In this document: piece after piece, positions 24,203 through 36,100 of the stretch
Layout: each line of letters opens with the position of its first letter
Position numbering within the stretch: position 1 is the stretch's first letter
Source: Diorhabda sublineata
Taxonomy: Eukaryota; Arthropoda; Insecta; Coleoptera; Chrysomelidae
Reading direction: 5' to 3'
Assembly: GCF_026230105.1 (NCBI RefSeq)
Contig: NC_079481.1
Coordinates: 29,648,489 to 29,712,488 of the forward strand
Length of the DNA: 64,000 bases
The notes under the pieces: model-generated
Databases searched by the model: none
Seen by the model: only the letters and a program-made list of their open reading frames with translations
What the model was told of the DNA's origin: nothing
Program-made: the position numbers and the translations under genes

Positions 24203-24896
24203 CGCCTAGGACCACAGGAAGTAGTCAGAAGGAGTTTACAGCGAATTTTGAAGCTGGATCTTAAACTGGATCCTTATAAGCTCCAGTTAACACAGGAATT
24301 GAAAGATTTCGACTTTGAAGCGTTTGTTGGCATTTGCCGAAGGAATATTTAGTCGATTTTCCACTTTTGACCACATACTTTATTCAGATGAGGCTCATTT
24401 TCGTTTAAATCGGTTCGTAAACCGAAAAAATTGTCGTTTTTGGAAAAAAATCCAAAAATTAACTATCAAAAATCATTGCATAATCGAAAACTAACAGTGT
24501 GGATTTATTAGCTCTTTCTTCTTTGATTCGCCAATAAATATATTTCGATTTTTGAGGGATATTTGACTCCAGAATTGGCGAAAACTTGGTTCCAACAAAA
24601 CAGTGTGAACTGTCACACATTAAATGCCTCTATGGCGACTGTAAGACAGATATTTCCTTGCAAGACTAATTTCCAAAAAAAAGTGGCTCCCACGTAGCCC
24701 TGATTTGACGCATCTTGATTTTTTTTTGTGGTGATACCTCAAACATAAAGTCTACATAAACAATCCGAGGGTTATCAATCAGCTAAAGGAAAATATCCGT
24801 CAGTAATCACACCAGATTTATTGAGAAGAGTTTTCATAGATTTTCGTTCGCGTTTAGGGGAGTACCGACTTCGAAAGGGTTGTCATTTAGAGTAGA
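24203..24896 (+). pseudogene. Tc1/mariner-superfamily (IS630-like, DDE) transposase relic
   Basis: Broken frames on the + strand give RRSLQRILKLDLKLDPYKLQ and LTQELKDFDFEAF (end of the helix-turn-helix region and linker). A degenerate stretch around the first catalytic motif follows, with an SDEAHF-like site spread over frames near 24380. Then come NRKLTVW, TPELAKTWFQQNSVNCHTLN (equivalent to the WFQQDGATCHTA motif, with the usual second-Asp position read as Asn), and VINQLKENIR- and RLGEYRLRKGCHLE-like C-terminal pieces. Stops and frameshifts are frequent. The third acidic residue cannot be placed in a clean frame. No terminal inverted repeats were identified. Confidence 0.75.
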
Positions 24897-24899
24897 AGG

Positions 24900-25870
24900 T
24901 ACTTTCCAGTAAAAATACGTCCTCAAATTAATGCCACATGCGGAAAAATATGATATTTATTTGATTTCAATTGGTAAATGATTGTGCGTTTTTTTGGATT
25001 GTAAAATATTGAGCCTTTAACTAATTCTGAATTCTGGAGTAGGAAAACATCCCGAATAAGCGATTCGAACGACGAGTACCAAGTTATTAAAGTACTACAA
25101 GAATCGGAGGATAATTTTTTCGTTGAATTTAATAAAACTCTCAAATTGAATGGAAATAATTCGTACAAAGGTTCAAATCAAGATTGAAGCAAGTGTTATA
25201 TTTAAAGTATATTTCGTATTTTGTTCCGTACTAAACACCAAAGTTGAGAAACGGCGTACACACGCCCTTTTCCAAACAATATAACACTCAAACGGTGTAT
25301 TTGTCACCTTTTCACATGCAAAATAGCGAAGGGCAGATATTTTTCTCATATATACCCGTCAGGGGGGCAATTTTGGGTAATTTATTGCAAAATAGTGTCA
25401 ATGTTTCGCGCGGGAAAGTATCTTAGATACGAATCATCTCGAAATATCTCTATTTTAGGTACAGCCAGAAAGAAAAATGATAATTTACGATTTTATTGGA
25501 TCGATATGTCAAAATAACATGACAGAATTCGAAAGAATTCATCTTACACGCCATTTTACCCGATGAATGAAGAACAAATATCACTGAAAAGCGGTTCTAT
25601 CAATAAGAAGTTTCTTTTTTAGCTCGTTTCGAAATGGTTTACCAACGAAAAGCATTTTTAATAATTAATATACTATTACAGAATGAAAGGAAGCTATAGA
25701 CGGTATTTCAGATTCGTTTCCATTACTACTTGTACTGTTTTTTATTCAAACGAAAACAAAAAACTGCGACGCGCAAGTAGACGCTCTAAAAAAACACGTT
25801 AAAATATTTTCAGCGTATTAGTTCAAATTTTGAATTGTTAATAAACGATTTTCGACTATTTCATTTTTTG
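24900..25870. other. no gene seen
   Basis: AT-rich spacer between the transposase relic and the large higher-order array. Short open frames at 24923-25168 (-) and 25244-25426 (+) show no motif. Confidence 0.5.
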
Positions 25871-27049
25871 TTTTTATCCTATTTCCAATATTTCTTCGTT
25901 TATTTCAATTATTCATCAATTTCATTCATCTTCACCTATTTTCGCTCTATCATCTTCATAAATTTCAATATTTTCTTTTGTTTTAACGAACTTTTCCATC
26001 GAATCCATTTTTCCCATAAAATTTTCCTTCTTTTACTTATTTTTTAAATAAATACGAAATTTACGATGGGAAATTAGCAACGTTTCAATACTTGAAAAGA
26101 AGATAACAAGATGGAGTAGCAAAGTTTAGACGAGACTGTACGATCTACGGAAACTAAAGGGGTGGTCAAACAAAAGTAACGACTCAAGAAATGATCAAAA
26201 AAATCCACGAAGAAGAACTGAACGATCGTCGACTGAAAGTATATAAGCTAGTAGACATAATAGGGATTTCAAAAAGTGCGATACTTCGATAATTTGGGAT
26301 AAAAATATATTAGAAATTACGAAATCTATAAAGCGTATGTTTCGAATTTGAAGAATCCTCAATATTTGTTCGTATTTGGTTTCTATAACGATATAAACAG
26401 GCTGAGAACCATTTTCAAATCAATCCAAAGAATGTCTGTTTCTGTTCAATCAAATTCTTCTTCATCCATATCCATTTAACAACGAAAACAATTTTTTTTG
26501 GTGTAATAGACATAAATAGTTTCAACTTTTGATCATACTAATGCGTTTTTATTCAAATTTAACGTTTTTTTTTTTTCGTTTAAATCAATTTCTTCCAATA
26601 ATTTCGATATTTATCCATAAATTGTCATTATCGTAAATTTGACGCATTCGACATTTGACTTTTGACATTTGACGTGGCATTTGACTTGTTTTACATCAAT
26701 TTTCTTGTAAATACATCAACTATAAGTATCTCCTATTTCCAATATTTCTTCGTTTATTTCAATTATTTATTGAATGTTTTCCTCTTCCTCTCATTCATCT
26801 TCACCTATTTGCGCTCTATCATCTTCATAAATTTCAATATTTTCTTTTGTTTTAACGAACTTTTCCATCGAATCCATTTTTCCCATAAAATTTTCCTTCT
26901 TTTACTTATTTTTTAAATAAATACGAAATTTACGATGGGAAATTAGCAACGTTTCAATACTTGAAGAGAAGATAACAAGATGGAGTAGCAAAGTTTAGAC
27001 GAGACCGTACAATCTACGGAAACCAAAAGCGGTGGTCAAACAAATTTAG

Positions 27050-27238
27050 GTGACGACTCCAGAAATATTCAAAAAAATCCACGAAGAAAAACCGAATGAT
27101 CGTCGACTGAAAGTATACAAGCTAGTAGACAAAATAGGCATTTCAAAAAGTGCGATACATCGATATTTGTTCGTAAACCATTTTCAATTTTTAACAGAAG
27201 CAATTGTTTTTTATTTAATTCCAGTATTTCAATTTTGA
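27050..27238 (+). pseudogene. mariner N-terminal helix-turn-helix fragment, array copy 1
   Basis: An open frame of 62 codons reads TTPEIFKKIHEEKPNDRRLK followed by VYKLVDKIGISKSAIHRYLF. It matches the second DNA-binding half of mariner transposases (VTTxExIxKIHxxxLxDRRLKVxEIAxxxGIS). The rest of the transposase is absent, and the residues after HRYLF are unrelated AT-rich translation. It is probably not a functional protein, but it is retained open in every dimer. Confidence 0.7.
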
Positions 27239-28726
27239 GAAAATCAAATTTGATTTTATTTGGTTTCTATAACGATATAAACAGGCTGAGAACCATTTTC
27301 GAATCAATCCAAAGAATGTCTGTTTCTGTTCAATCAAATTCTTCTTCATCCATATCCATTTAACAACGAAAACAATTTTTTTTGGTGTAATAGACATAAA
27401 TAGTTTCAACTTTTGATCATACTAATGGGTTTTTATTCAAATTTAACGTTTTTTTTTTTGTTTAAATCAATTTCTTCCAATAATTTCGATATTTACCTAT
27501 AAATTGTCATTATCGTAAATTTGACTTTTGACCTTTGACGTGACATTTGACATTTGACGTGACATTTGACTTGTTTTACATCAATTTTCTAGTAAATACA
27601 TTCATCTTCACCTATTTTCGCTCTATCATCTTCATAAATTTCAATATTTTCTTTTGTTTTAACGAACTTTTCCATCGAATCCATTTTTCCCATAAAATTT
27701 TCCTTCTTTTACTTATTTTTTAGTTAAATTCGATATTTACAATGGGAAATTAGCAACGTTTCAATACTTGAAGAAATGATAACAAGATGAAGTAGCAAAG
27801 TTTAGACGAGACTGTACGATCTACGGAAACCAAAAGCGGTGGTCAAACAAAAGTAACGACTCAAGAAATGATCAAAAAAATCCACGAAGAAGAACTGAAC
27901 GATCGTCGACTGAAAGTATACAAGCTAGTAGACATAATAGAGATTTCAAAAAGTGCGATACTTCGATAATTTGGGATAAAAATATATTAGAAATTACGAA
28001 ATCTATAAAGCGTATGTTTCGAATTTGAAGAATCCTCAATATTTGTTCGTATTTGGTTTCTATAACGATATAAACAGGCTGAAAACCATTTTCAAATCAA
28101 TCCAAAGAATGTCTGTTTCTGTTCAATCAAATTCTTCTTCATCCATATCCATTTAACAACGAAAACAATTTTTTTTGGTGTAATAGACATAAATAGTTTC
28201 AACTTTTGATCATACTAATGCGTTTTTATTCAAATTTAACGTTTTTTTTTTTTCGTTTAAATCAATTTCTTCCAATAATTTCGATATTTATCCATAAATT
28301 GTCATTATCGTAAATTTGACGCATTCGACATTTGACTTTTGACATTTGACGTGGCATTTGACTTGTTTTACATCAATTTTCTTGTAAATACATCAACTAT
28401 AAGTATCTCCTATTTCCAATATTTCTTCGTTTATTTCAATTATTTATTGAATGTTTTCCTCTTCCTCTCATTCATCTTCACCTATTTGCGCTCTATCATC
28501 TTCATAAATTTCAATATTTTCTTTTGTTTTAACGAACTTTTCCATCGAATCCATTTTTCCCATAAAATTTTCCTTCTTTTACTTATTTTTTAAATAAATA
28601 CGAAATTTACGATGGGAAATTAGCAACGTTTCAATACTTGAAGAGAAGATAACAAGATGGAGTAGCAAAGTTTAGACGAGACCGTACAATCTACGGAAAC
28701 CAAAAGCGGTGGTCAAACAAATTTAG

Positions 28727-28915
28727 GTGACGACTCCAGAAATATTCAAAAAAATCCACGAAGAAAAACCGAATGATCGTCGACTGAAAGTATACAAGCT
28801 AGTAGACAAAATAGGCATTTCAAAAAGTGCGATACATCGATATTTGTTCGTAAACCATTTTCAATTTTTAACAGAAGCAATTGTTTTTTATTTAATTCCA
28901 GTATTTCAATTTTGA
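28727..28915 (+). pseudogene. mariner helix-turn-helix fragment, array copy 2
   Basis: Identical in translation to the fragment at 27050-27238, one 1677-bp dimer downstream. The identity reflects recent array duplication rather than proven selection. Confidence 0.7.
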
Positions 28916-30403
28916 GAAAATCAAATTTGATTTTATTTGGTTTCTATAACGATATAAACAGGCTGAGAACCATTTTCGAATCAATCCAAAGAATGTCTGT
29001 TTCTGTTCAATCAAATTCTTCTTCATCCATATCCATTTAACAACGAAAACAATTTTTTTTGGTGTAATAGACATAAATAGTTTCAACTTTTGATCATACT
29101 AATGCGTTTTTATTCAAATTTAACGTTTTTTTTTTTTGTTTAAATCAATTTCTTCCAATAATTTCGATATTTACCTATAAATTGTCATTATCGTAAATTT
29201 GACTTTTGACCTTTGACGTGACATTTGACATTTGACGTGACATTTGACTTGTTTTACATCAATTTTCTAGTAAATACATTCATCTTCACCTATTTTCGCT
29301 CTATCATCTTCATAAATTTCAATATTTTCTTTTGTTTTAACGAACTTTTCCATCGAATCCATTTTTCCCATAAAATTTTCCTTCTTTTACTTATTTTTTA
29401 GTTAAATTCGATATTTACAATGGGAAATTAGCAACGTTTCAATACTTGAAGAAATGATAACAAGATGAAGTAGCAAAGTTTAGACGAGACTGTACGATCT
29501 ACGGAAACCAAAAGCGGTGGTCAAACAAAAGTAACGACTCAAGAAATGATCAAAAAAATCCACGAAGAAGAACTGAACGATCGTCGACTGAAAGTATATA
29601 AGCTAGTAGACATAATAGGGATTTCAAAAAGTGCGATACTTCGATAATTTGGGATAAAAATATATTAGAAATTACGAAATCTGTAAAGCGTATGTTTCGA
29701 ATTTGAAGAATCCTCAATATTTGTTCGTATTTGGTTTCTATAACGATATAAACAGGCTGAGAACCATTTTCAAATCAATCCAAAGAATGTCTGTTTCTGT
29801 TCAATCAAATTCTTCTTCATCCATATCCATTTAACAACGAAAACAATTTTTTTTGGTGTAATAGACATAAATAGTTTCAACTTTTGATCATACTAATGCG
29901 TTTTTATTCAAATTTAACGTTTTTTTTTTTCGTTTAAATCAATTTCTTCCAATAATTTCGATATTTATCCATAAATTGTCATTATCGTAAATTTGACGCA
30001 TTCGACATTTGACTTTTGACATTTGACATGGCATTTGACTTGTTTTACATCAATTTTCTTGTAAATACATCAACTATAAGTATCTCCTATTTCCAATATT
30101 TCTTCGTTTATTTCAATTATTTATTGAATGTTTTCCTCTTCCTCTCATTCATCTTCACCTATTTGCGCTCTATCATCTTCATAAATTTCAATATTTTCTT
30201 TTGTTTTAACGAACTTTTCCATCGAATCCATTTTTCCCATAAAATTTTCCTTCTTTTACTTATTTTTTAAATAAATACGAAATTTACGATGGGAAATTAG
30301 CAACGTTTCAATACTTGAAGAGAAGATAACAAGATGGAGTAGCAAAGTTTAGACGAGACCGTACAATCTACGGAAACCAAAAGCGGTGGTCAAACAAATT
30401 TAG

Positions 30404-30592
30404 GTGACGACTCCAGAAATATTCAAAAAAATCCACGAAGAAAAACCGAATGATCGTCGACTGAAAGTATACAAGCTAGTAGACAAAATAGGCATTTCAA
30501 AAAGTGCGATACATCGATATTTGTTCGTAAACCATTTTCAATTTTTAACAGAAGCAATTGTTTTTTATTTAATTCCAGTATTTCAATTTTGA
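30404..30592 (+). pseudogene. mariner helix-turn-helix fragment, array copy 3
   Basis: Third identical copy in the dimeric array. The next dimer is incomplete and ends before a fourth copy. Confidence 0.7.
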
Positions 30593-32480
30593 GAAAATCA
30601 AATTTGATTTTATTTGGTTTCTATAACGATATAAACAGGCTGAGAACCATTTTCGAATCAATCCAAAGAATGTCTGTTTCTGTTCAATCAAATTCTTCTT
30701 CATCCATATCCATTTAACAACGAAAACAATTTTTTTTGGTGTAATAGACATAAATAGTTTCAACTTTTGATCATACTAATGGGTTTTTATTCAAATTTAA
30801 CGTTTTTTTTTTTGTTTAAATCAATTTCTTCCAATAATTTCGATATTTACCTATAAATTGTCATTATCGTAAATTTGACTTTTGACCTTTGACGTGACAT
30901 TTGACATTTGACGTGACATTTGACTTGTTTTACATCAATTTTCTAGTAAATACATTCATCTTCACCTATTTTCGCTCTATCATCTTCATAAATTTCAATA
31001 TTTTCTTTTGTTTTAACGAACTTTTCCATCGAATCCATTTTTCCCATAAAATTTTCCTTCTTTTACTTATTTTTTAGTTAAATTCGATATTTACAATGGG
31101 AAATTAGCAACGTTTCAATACTTGAAGAAATGATAACAAGATGAAGTAGCAAAGTTTAGACGAGACTGTACGATCTACGGAAACTAAAGGGGTGGTCAAA
31201 CAAAAGTAACGACTCAAGAAATGATCAAAAAAATCCACGAAGAAGAACTGAACGATCGTCGACTGAAAGTATACAAGCTAGTAGACATAATAGAGATTTC
31301 AAAAAGTGCGATACTTCGATAATTTGGGATAAAAATATATTAGAAATTACGAAATCTATAAAGCGTATGTTTCGAATTTGAAGAATCCTCAATATTTGTT
31401 CGTATTTGGTTTCTATAACGATATAAACAGGCTGAGAACCATTTTCAAATCAATCCAAAGAATGTCTGTTTCTGTTCAATCAAATTCTTCTTCATCCATA
31501 TCCATTTAACAACGAAAACAATTTTTTTTGGTGTAATAGACATAAATAGTTTCAACTTTTGATCATACTAATGCGTTTTTATTCAAATTTAACGTTTTTT
31601 TTTTTCGTTTAAATCAATTTCTTCCAATAATTTCGATATTTACCTATAAATTGTCATTATCGTAAATTTGACTTTTGACCTTTGACGTGACATTTGACAT
31701 TTGACGTGACATTTGACATTTGACGTGACATTTGACTTGTTTTACATCAATTTTCTAGTAAATACATCAACTGTCAGTATTAATTTCGATATTTTAGTTG
31801 TTTCTATTTTAAAAACTATCAAAATTTCTGTACATATTTCACTTTTCCGATTGCACGTTGGGTACGGTGGCGGTGTATCAGTCCGGAGTATTTCGTAACA
31901 CATTCATTTTGAATTTTCGAATGAATGACATGCGGAGCTCTTCGTTTCCCGTATACTACACAACATATACATACACAAATATATACCATACGTCAAAACT
32001 TTTTCTTAACATATACGTTTCTGAACTGATATATGAATAGAACATTCACGCTTCGTAGCGCATTCGCCAGGCTATTATATATGAAAATTTCCCGACTTTT
32101 TACCAACCGAATCGTATGCTAATTCTTGCATTTATGTTAGGGATAGTTCCGTTGAAAGTTTAGTGTCTACGGGAAATTTGCCATATTTCCATACTTATTC
32201 ATTTTCGACGATTTTCAGATACACACACACACTCGATTTTTCAGAATTCCATAACCGTCCACGACAAAGAGCGCGAAGCCGGTTTTATCGGTTATACTAG
32301 TCCAAAATTCATTGAGTATCGTTTCTAATATATATATATATATATATATTTAGTTAGTTGAATCTACTGTATATAGTGTTTAAGTGAATAAAGGATAGTT
32401 TGCGGAAAATATAGAGCCCTTACTGCACTTCAAGCTTCACTTGCACGCTCCCATAAACTCAATTAACTTACCTTCAAATA

Positions 32481-32584
32481 CACTGTTTAACGCGCGTTAT
32501 AATAACCAAGATTTTAGTCTCTGAAGACGATAAGTTGGTTATCGAAACGCGAGTGTTGATGTAGTCGGTAGTTTAAACAGTGTG
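32481..32584 (+). ncRNA. hammerhead-ribozyme-like fold (candidate, possibly degenerate)
   Basis: Core words are in the hammerhead order for a stem-III-open layout. A CGCGT (32493-32497, last T as U16.1) and T32498 as the cleavage base are followed by a 22-nt segment, then CTGAAGA (32521-32527, matching CUGANGA). Next is the hairpin GATAA-gttgg-TTATC (32529-32543), then GAA (32544-32546) and ACGCG (32547-32551), which pairs fully with CGCGT. An outer 10-bp stem CACTGTTTAA/TTAAACAGTG (32481-32490 with 32573-32582) closes the whole. Against it: an extra C32528 sits between the core A and stem II, and stem I within 32499-32520 is poorly paired. The same CTGAAGA-hairpin-GAA motif recurs in the 393-bp satellite. 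Confidence 0.35.
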
Positions 32585-32865
32585 TTCACAATTGAAGTAA
32601 GTTGAAAATATTAATATCGATAATAGAAAGTACGCCAATAATTGGAGATGTGGTAAATATTTGTTGAGAATTAAACGCCCTCTATAAAGTTGAGGTTATT
32701 TTGTTGGAAAATATTCTTAAATTTGGAAAAATTACGAGGAGAATTCGAGGAAAATAATATTTAACGATGAATAACATAGAGGTGAATATTGTGCGAAATA
32801 GCATTTGCTTCTGATGTCATGTTTCGGAATTGAATAAATTTTCAATCCGATTTGTCGAACCGCTA

Positions 32866-32903
32866 CCGCCGCCGTCGCCGCCGCCGCCGCCTCCTCCGCC
32901 TCC
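32866..32903. repeat. imperfect (CCG)n tract
   Basis: CCG triplets with one TCG and several CTC interruptions. Its translation into a proline run in one frame is compositional. Confidence 0.85.
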
Positions 32904-33199
32904 CGACATCTTTCGGTTTGTTTTATTAAAGTCTACTGAGAATACAATTGATATACAAACACAAAAGGCTTTATGCTCGAACACACACTCTAAAAGACCT
33001 TATGCCAATATTTTCTTAGATAATTTTCATCTTTTACGTTGTCGATTCTATTTGCTTTTCAATTATATAACCGCAATTTCGCGCAGACAACAGAAATACG
33101 CCATAATAAAAATTTCATTCGCTCGAATTATACAAAATTATACAAAAAATACAGGATGTTCCGCATAACGTGTGTCCGTGTCCTGTAACTATTTTTCAT

Positions 33200-36100
33200 A
33201 AAAAATCACAATTTGTGTTAATTTTTTTAAGAATGTCTCTTTATGGCCAACTACATTTCAACTAAACCATCGAATTAAACAATTTTTTGTTAAAAAAATC
33301 CATCGAAAAATTCATTTTTGGTATCTTTAGATTGTACAGGTTGTCTCATTGAAAAATCATAATGTTTGAATGTACAATTTGGAAAATATAAGTTCGGATT
33401 TTGTAACTTTAAAGTCCTATAACACGAAAACTGTATTTGCAAATAGTTGGAGGTTAATGAATATCGATTCTAATTCAGTTTGTCAGAAATTTCGTGAATC
33501 TTCGAAGGCTTTATTGAAACTAATAAATCCTTGATGTTTAAAATATGAAAATTCAGTTTTTTCCAAAAATAAAACAACGGATTAATATAAAATTACTGCA
33601 AATGAACAATACATCAACTAAACCATCGAATTAAACAATTTTTTGTTAAAAAAATCCATCGAAAAATTCATTTTTGGTATCTTTAGATTGTACAGGTTGT
33701 CCCATTGAAAAATCATAATGTTTGAATGTACAATTTGAGAAATATAAGTTCGGATTTTGTAACTTTAAAGTCCTATAACACGAAAACTGTATTTGCAAAT
33801 AGTTGGAGGTTAATGAATATCGATTCTAATTCAGTTTGTCAGAAATTTCGTGAATCTTCGAAGGCTTTATTGAAACTAATAAATCCTTGATGTTTAAAAT
33901 ATGAAAATTCAGTTTTTTCCAAAAATAAAACAACGGATTAATATAAAATTACTGCAAATGAACAATACATCAACTAAACCATCGAATTAAACAATTTTTT
34001 GTTAAAAAAATCCATCGAAAAATTCATTTTTGGTATCTTTAGATTGTACAGGTTGTCCCATTGAAAAATCATAATGTTTGAATGTACAATTTGGGAAATA
34101 TAAGTTCGGATTTTGTAACTTTGAAGTCTTATAACTCGAAAACTGAATTTGCAAATAGTTGGAGGTTAATAAATATCGATTCTAATTCAGTTTGTCAGAA
34201 ATTTCGTGAATCTTCGAAGGCTTTATTGAAACTAATAAATCCTTGATGTTTAAAATATGAAAATTCAGTTTTTTCCAAAAATAAAACAACGGATTAATAT
34301 AAAATTACTGCAAATGAACAATACATCAACTAAACCATCGAATTAAACAATTTTTTGTTAAAAAAATCCATCGAAAAATTCATTTTTGGTATCTTTAGAT
34401 TGTACAGGTTGTCCCATTGAAAAATCATAATGTTTGAATGTACAATTTGGGAAATATGAGTTCAAATTTTGTAACTTTAAAGTCCTATAACACGAAAACT
34501 GTATTTGCAAATAGTTGGAGGTTAATGAATATCGATTCTAATTCAGTTTGTCAGAAATTTCGTGAATCTTCGAAGGCTTTATTGAAACTAATAAATCCTT
34601 GATGTTTAAAATATGAAAATTCAGTTTTTTCCAAAAATAAAACAACGGATTAATATAAAATTACTGCAAATAAACAATACATCAACTAAACCATCGAATT
34701 AAACAATTTTTTGTTAAAAAAATCCATCGAAAAATTCATTTTTGGTATCTTTAGATTGTACAGGTTGTCCCATTGAAAAATCATAATGTTTGAATGTACA
34801 ATTTGGGAAATATAAGTTCGGATTTTGTAACTTTGAAGTCTTATAACTCGAAAACTGAATTTGCAAATAGTTGGAGGTTAATAAATATCGATTCTAATTC
34901 AGTTTGTCAGAAATTTCGTGAATCTTCGAAGGCTTTATTGAAACTAATAAATCCTTGATGTTTAAAATATGAAAATTCAGTTTTTTCCAAAAATAAAACA
35001 AGGGATTATTGTAAAATTACTCCAAATGAACAATACATCAACTAAACCATAGAATTAAACAACTTTTTGTTAAAAAAATCCATCGAAAAATTCATTTTTG
35101 GTATCTTTAGATTGTACAGGTTGTCCCATTGAAAAATCATAATGTTTGAATGTACAATTTGGGAAATATGAGTTCAAATTTTGTAACTTTAAAGTCCTAT
35201 AACACGAAAACTGTATTTGCAAATAGTTGGAGGTTAATGAATATCGATTCTAATTCAGTTTGTCAGAAATTTCGTGAATCTTCGAAGGCTTTATTGAAAC
35301 TAATAAATCCTTGATGTTTAAAATATGAAAATTCAGTTTTTTCCAAAAATAAAACAAGGGATTAATATAAAATTACTGCAAATAAACAATACATCAACTA
35401 AACCATCGAATTAAACAATTTTTTGTTAAAAAAATCCATCGAAAAATTCATTTTTGGTATCTTTAGATTGTACAGGTTGTCCCATTGAAAAATCATAATG
35501 TTTGAATGTACAATTTGAGAAATATAAGTTCGGATTTTGTAACTTTAAAGTCCTATAACACGAAAACTGTATTTGCAAATAATTGGAGGTTAATGAATAT
35601 CGATTCTAATTCAGTTTGTCAGAAATTTCGTGAATCTTCGAAGGCTTTATTGAAACTAATAAATCCTTGATGTTTAAAATATGAAAATTCAGTTTTTTCC
35701 AAAAATAAAACAACGGATTAATATAAAATTACTGCAAATGAACAATACATCAACTAAACTATCGAATTAAACAACTTTTTGTTAAAAAAATCCATCGAAA
35801 AATTCATTTTTGGTATCTTTAGATTGTACAGGTTGTCCCATTGAAAAATCATAATGTTTGAATGTACAATTTGGGAAATATGAGTTCAAATTTTGTAACT
35901 TTAAAGTCCTATAACACGAAAACTGTATTTGCAAATAGTTGGAGGTTAATGAATATCGATTCTAATTCAGTTTGTCAGAAATTTTGTAAATCTTCGAAAG
36001 CTTTATTGAAACTAATAAATCCCTGATGTATAAAAAATGAAAATTCAGTTTTTTCCAAAAATAAAACAACGGATTAATATAAAATTACTGCAAATGAACA

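Larger units (their letters stand above)
25877..31785 (+). repeat. higher-order tandem array, alternating ~870/807-bp mariner-derived monomers (1677-bp dimer)
   Basis: The word AACGAACTTTTCCATCGAAT occurs at 25985, 26854, 27661, 28531, 29339, 30208 and 31015. Spacings are 869, 807, 870, 808, 869 and 807, so two monomer types alternate in a 1677-bp dimer. There are seven monomers. Each carries a mariner N-terminal helix-turn-helix piece: one type reads TTQEMIKKIHEEELNDRRLK and stops after SAILR (near 26179, 27856, 29534, 31209), the other is the longer open version listed separately. All also share a TTTGACATTTGACGTGACA minisatellite-like segment, which is expanded at the right edge (about 31670-31740). 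Dimers are nearly identical, so amplification is recent or homogenised. Confidence 0.92.
31790..33195. other. spacer without gene; microsatellites and a structured RNA candidate
   Basis: Holds a TA tract at 32329-32352, a short AC run near 32221, an imperfect CCG tract at 32866-32903 (which creates a spurious polyproline frame), and the structured segment at 32481-32584 listed separately. No protein motif recognised. Confidence 0.5.

Noticed and set aside
27215..27409. 64-codon minus-strand frame repeated identically at 28892-29086 and 30569-30763
   Set aside because: Its repetition follows from the 1677-bp array, it overlaps the mariner fragment on the other strand and it shows no family motif.
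32830..33168. 112-codon frame with a polyproline run
   Set aside because: The prolines come from an imperfect CCG microsatellite and the rest has no motif or splice context.
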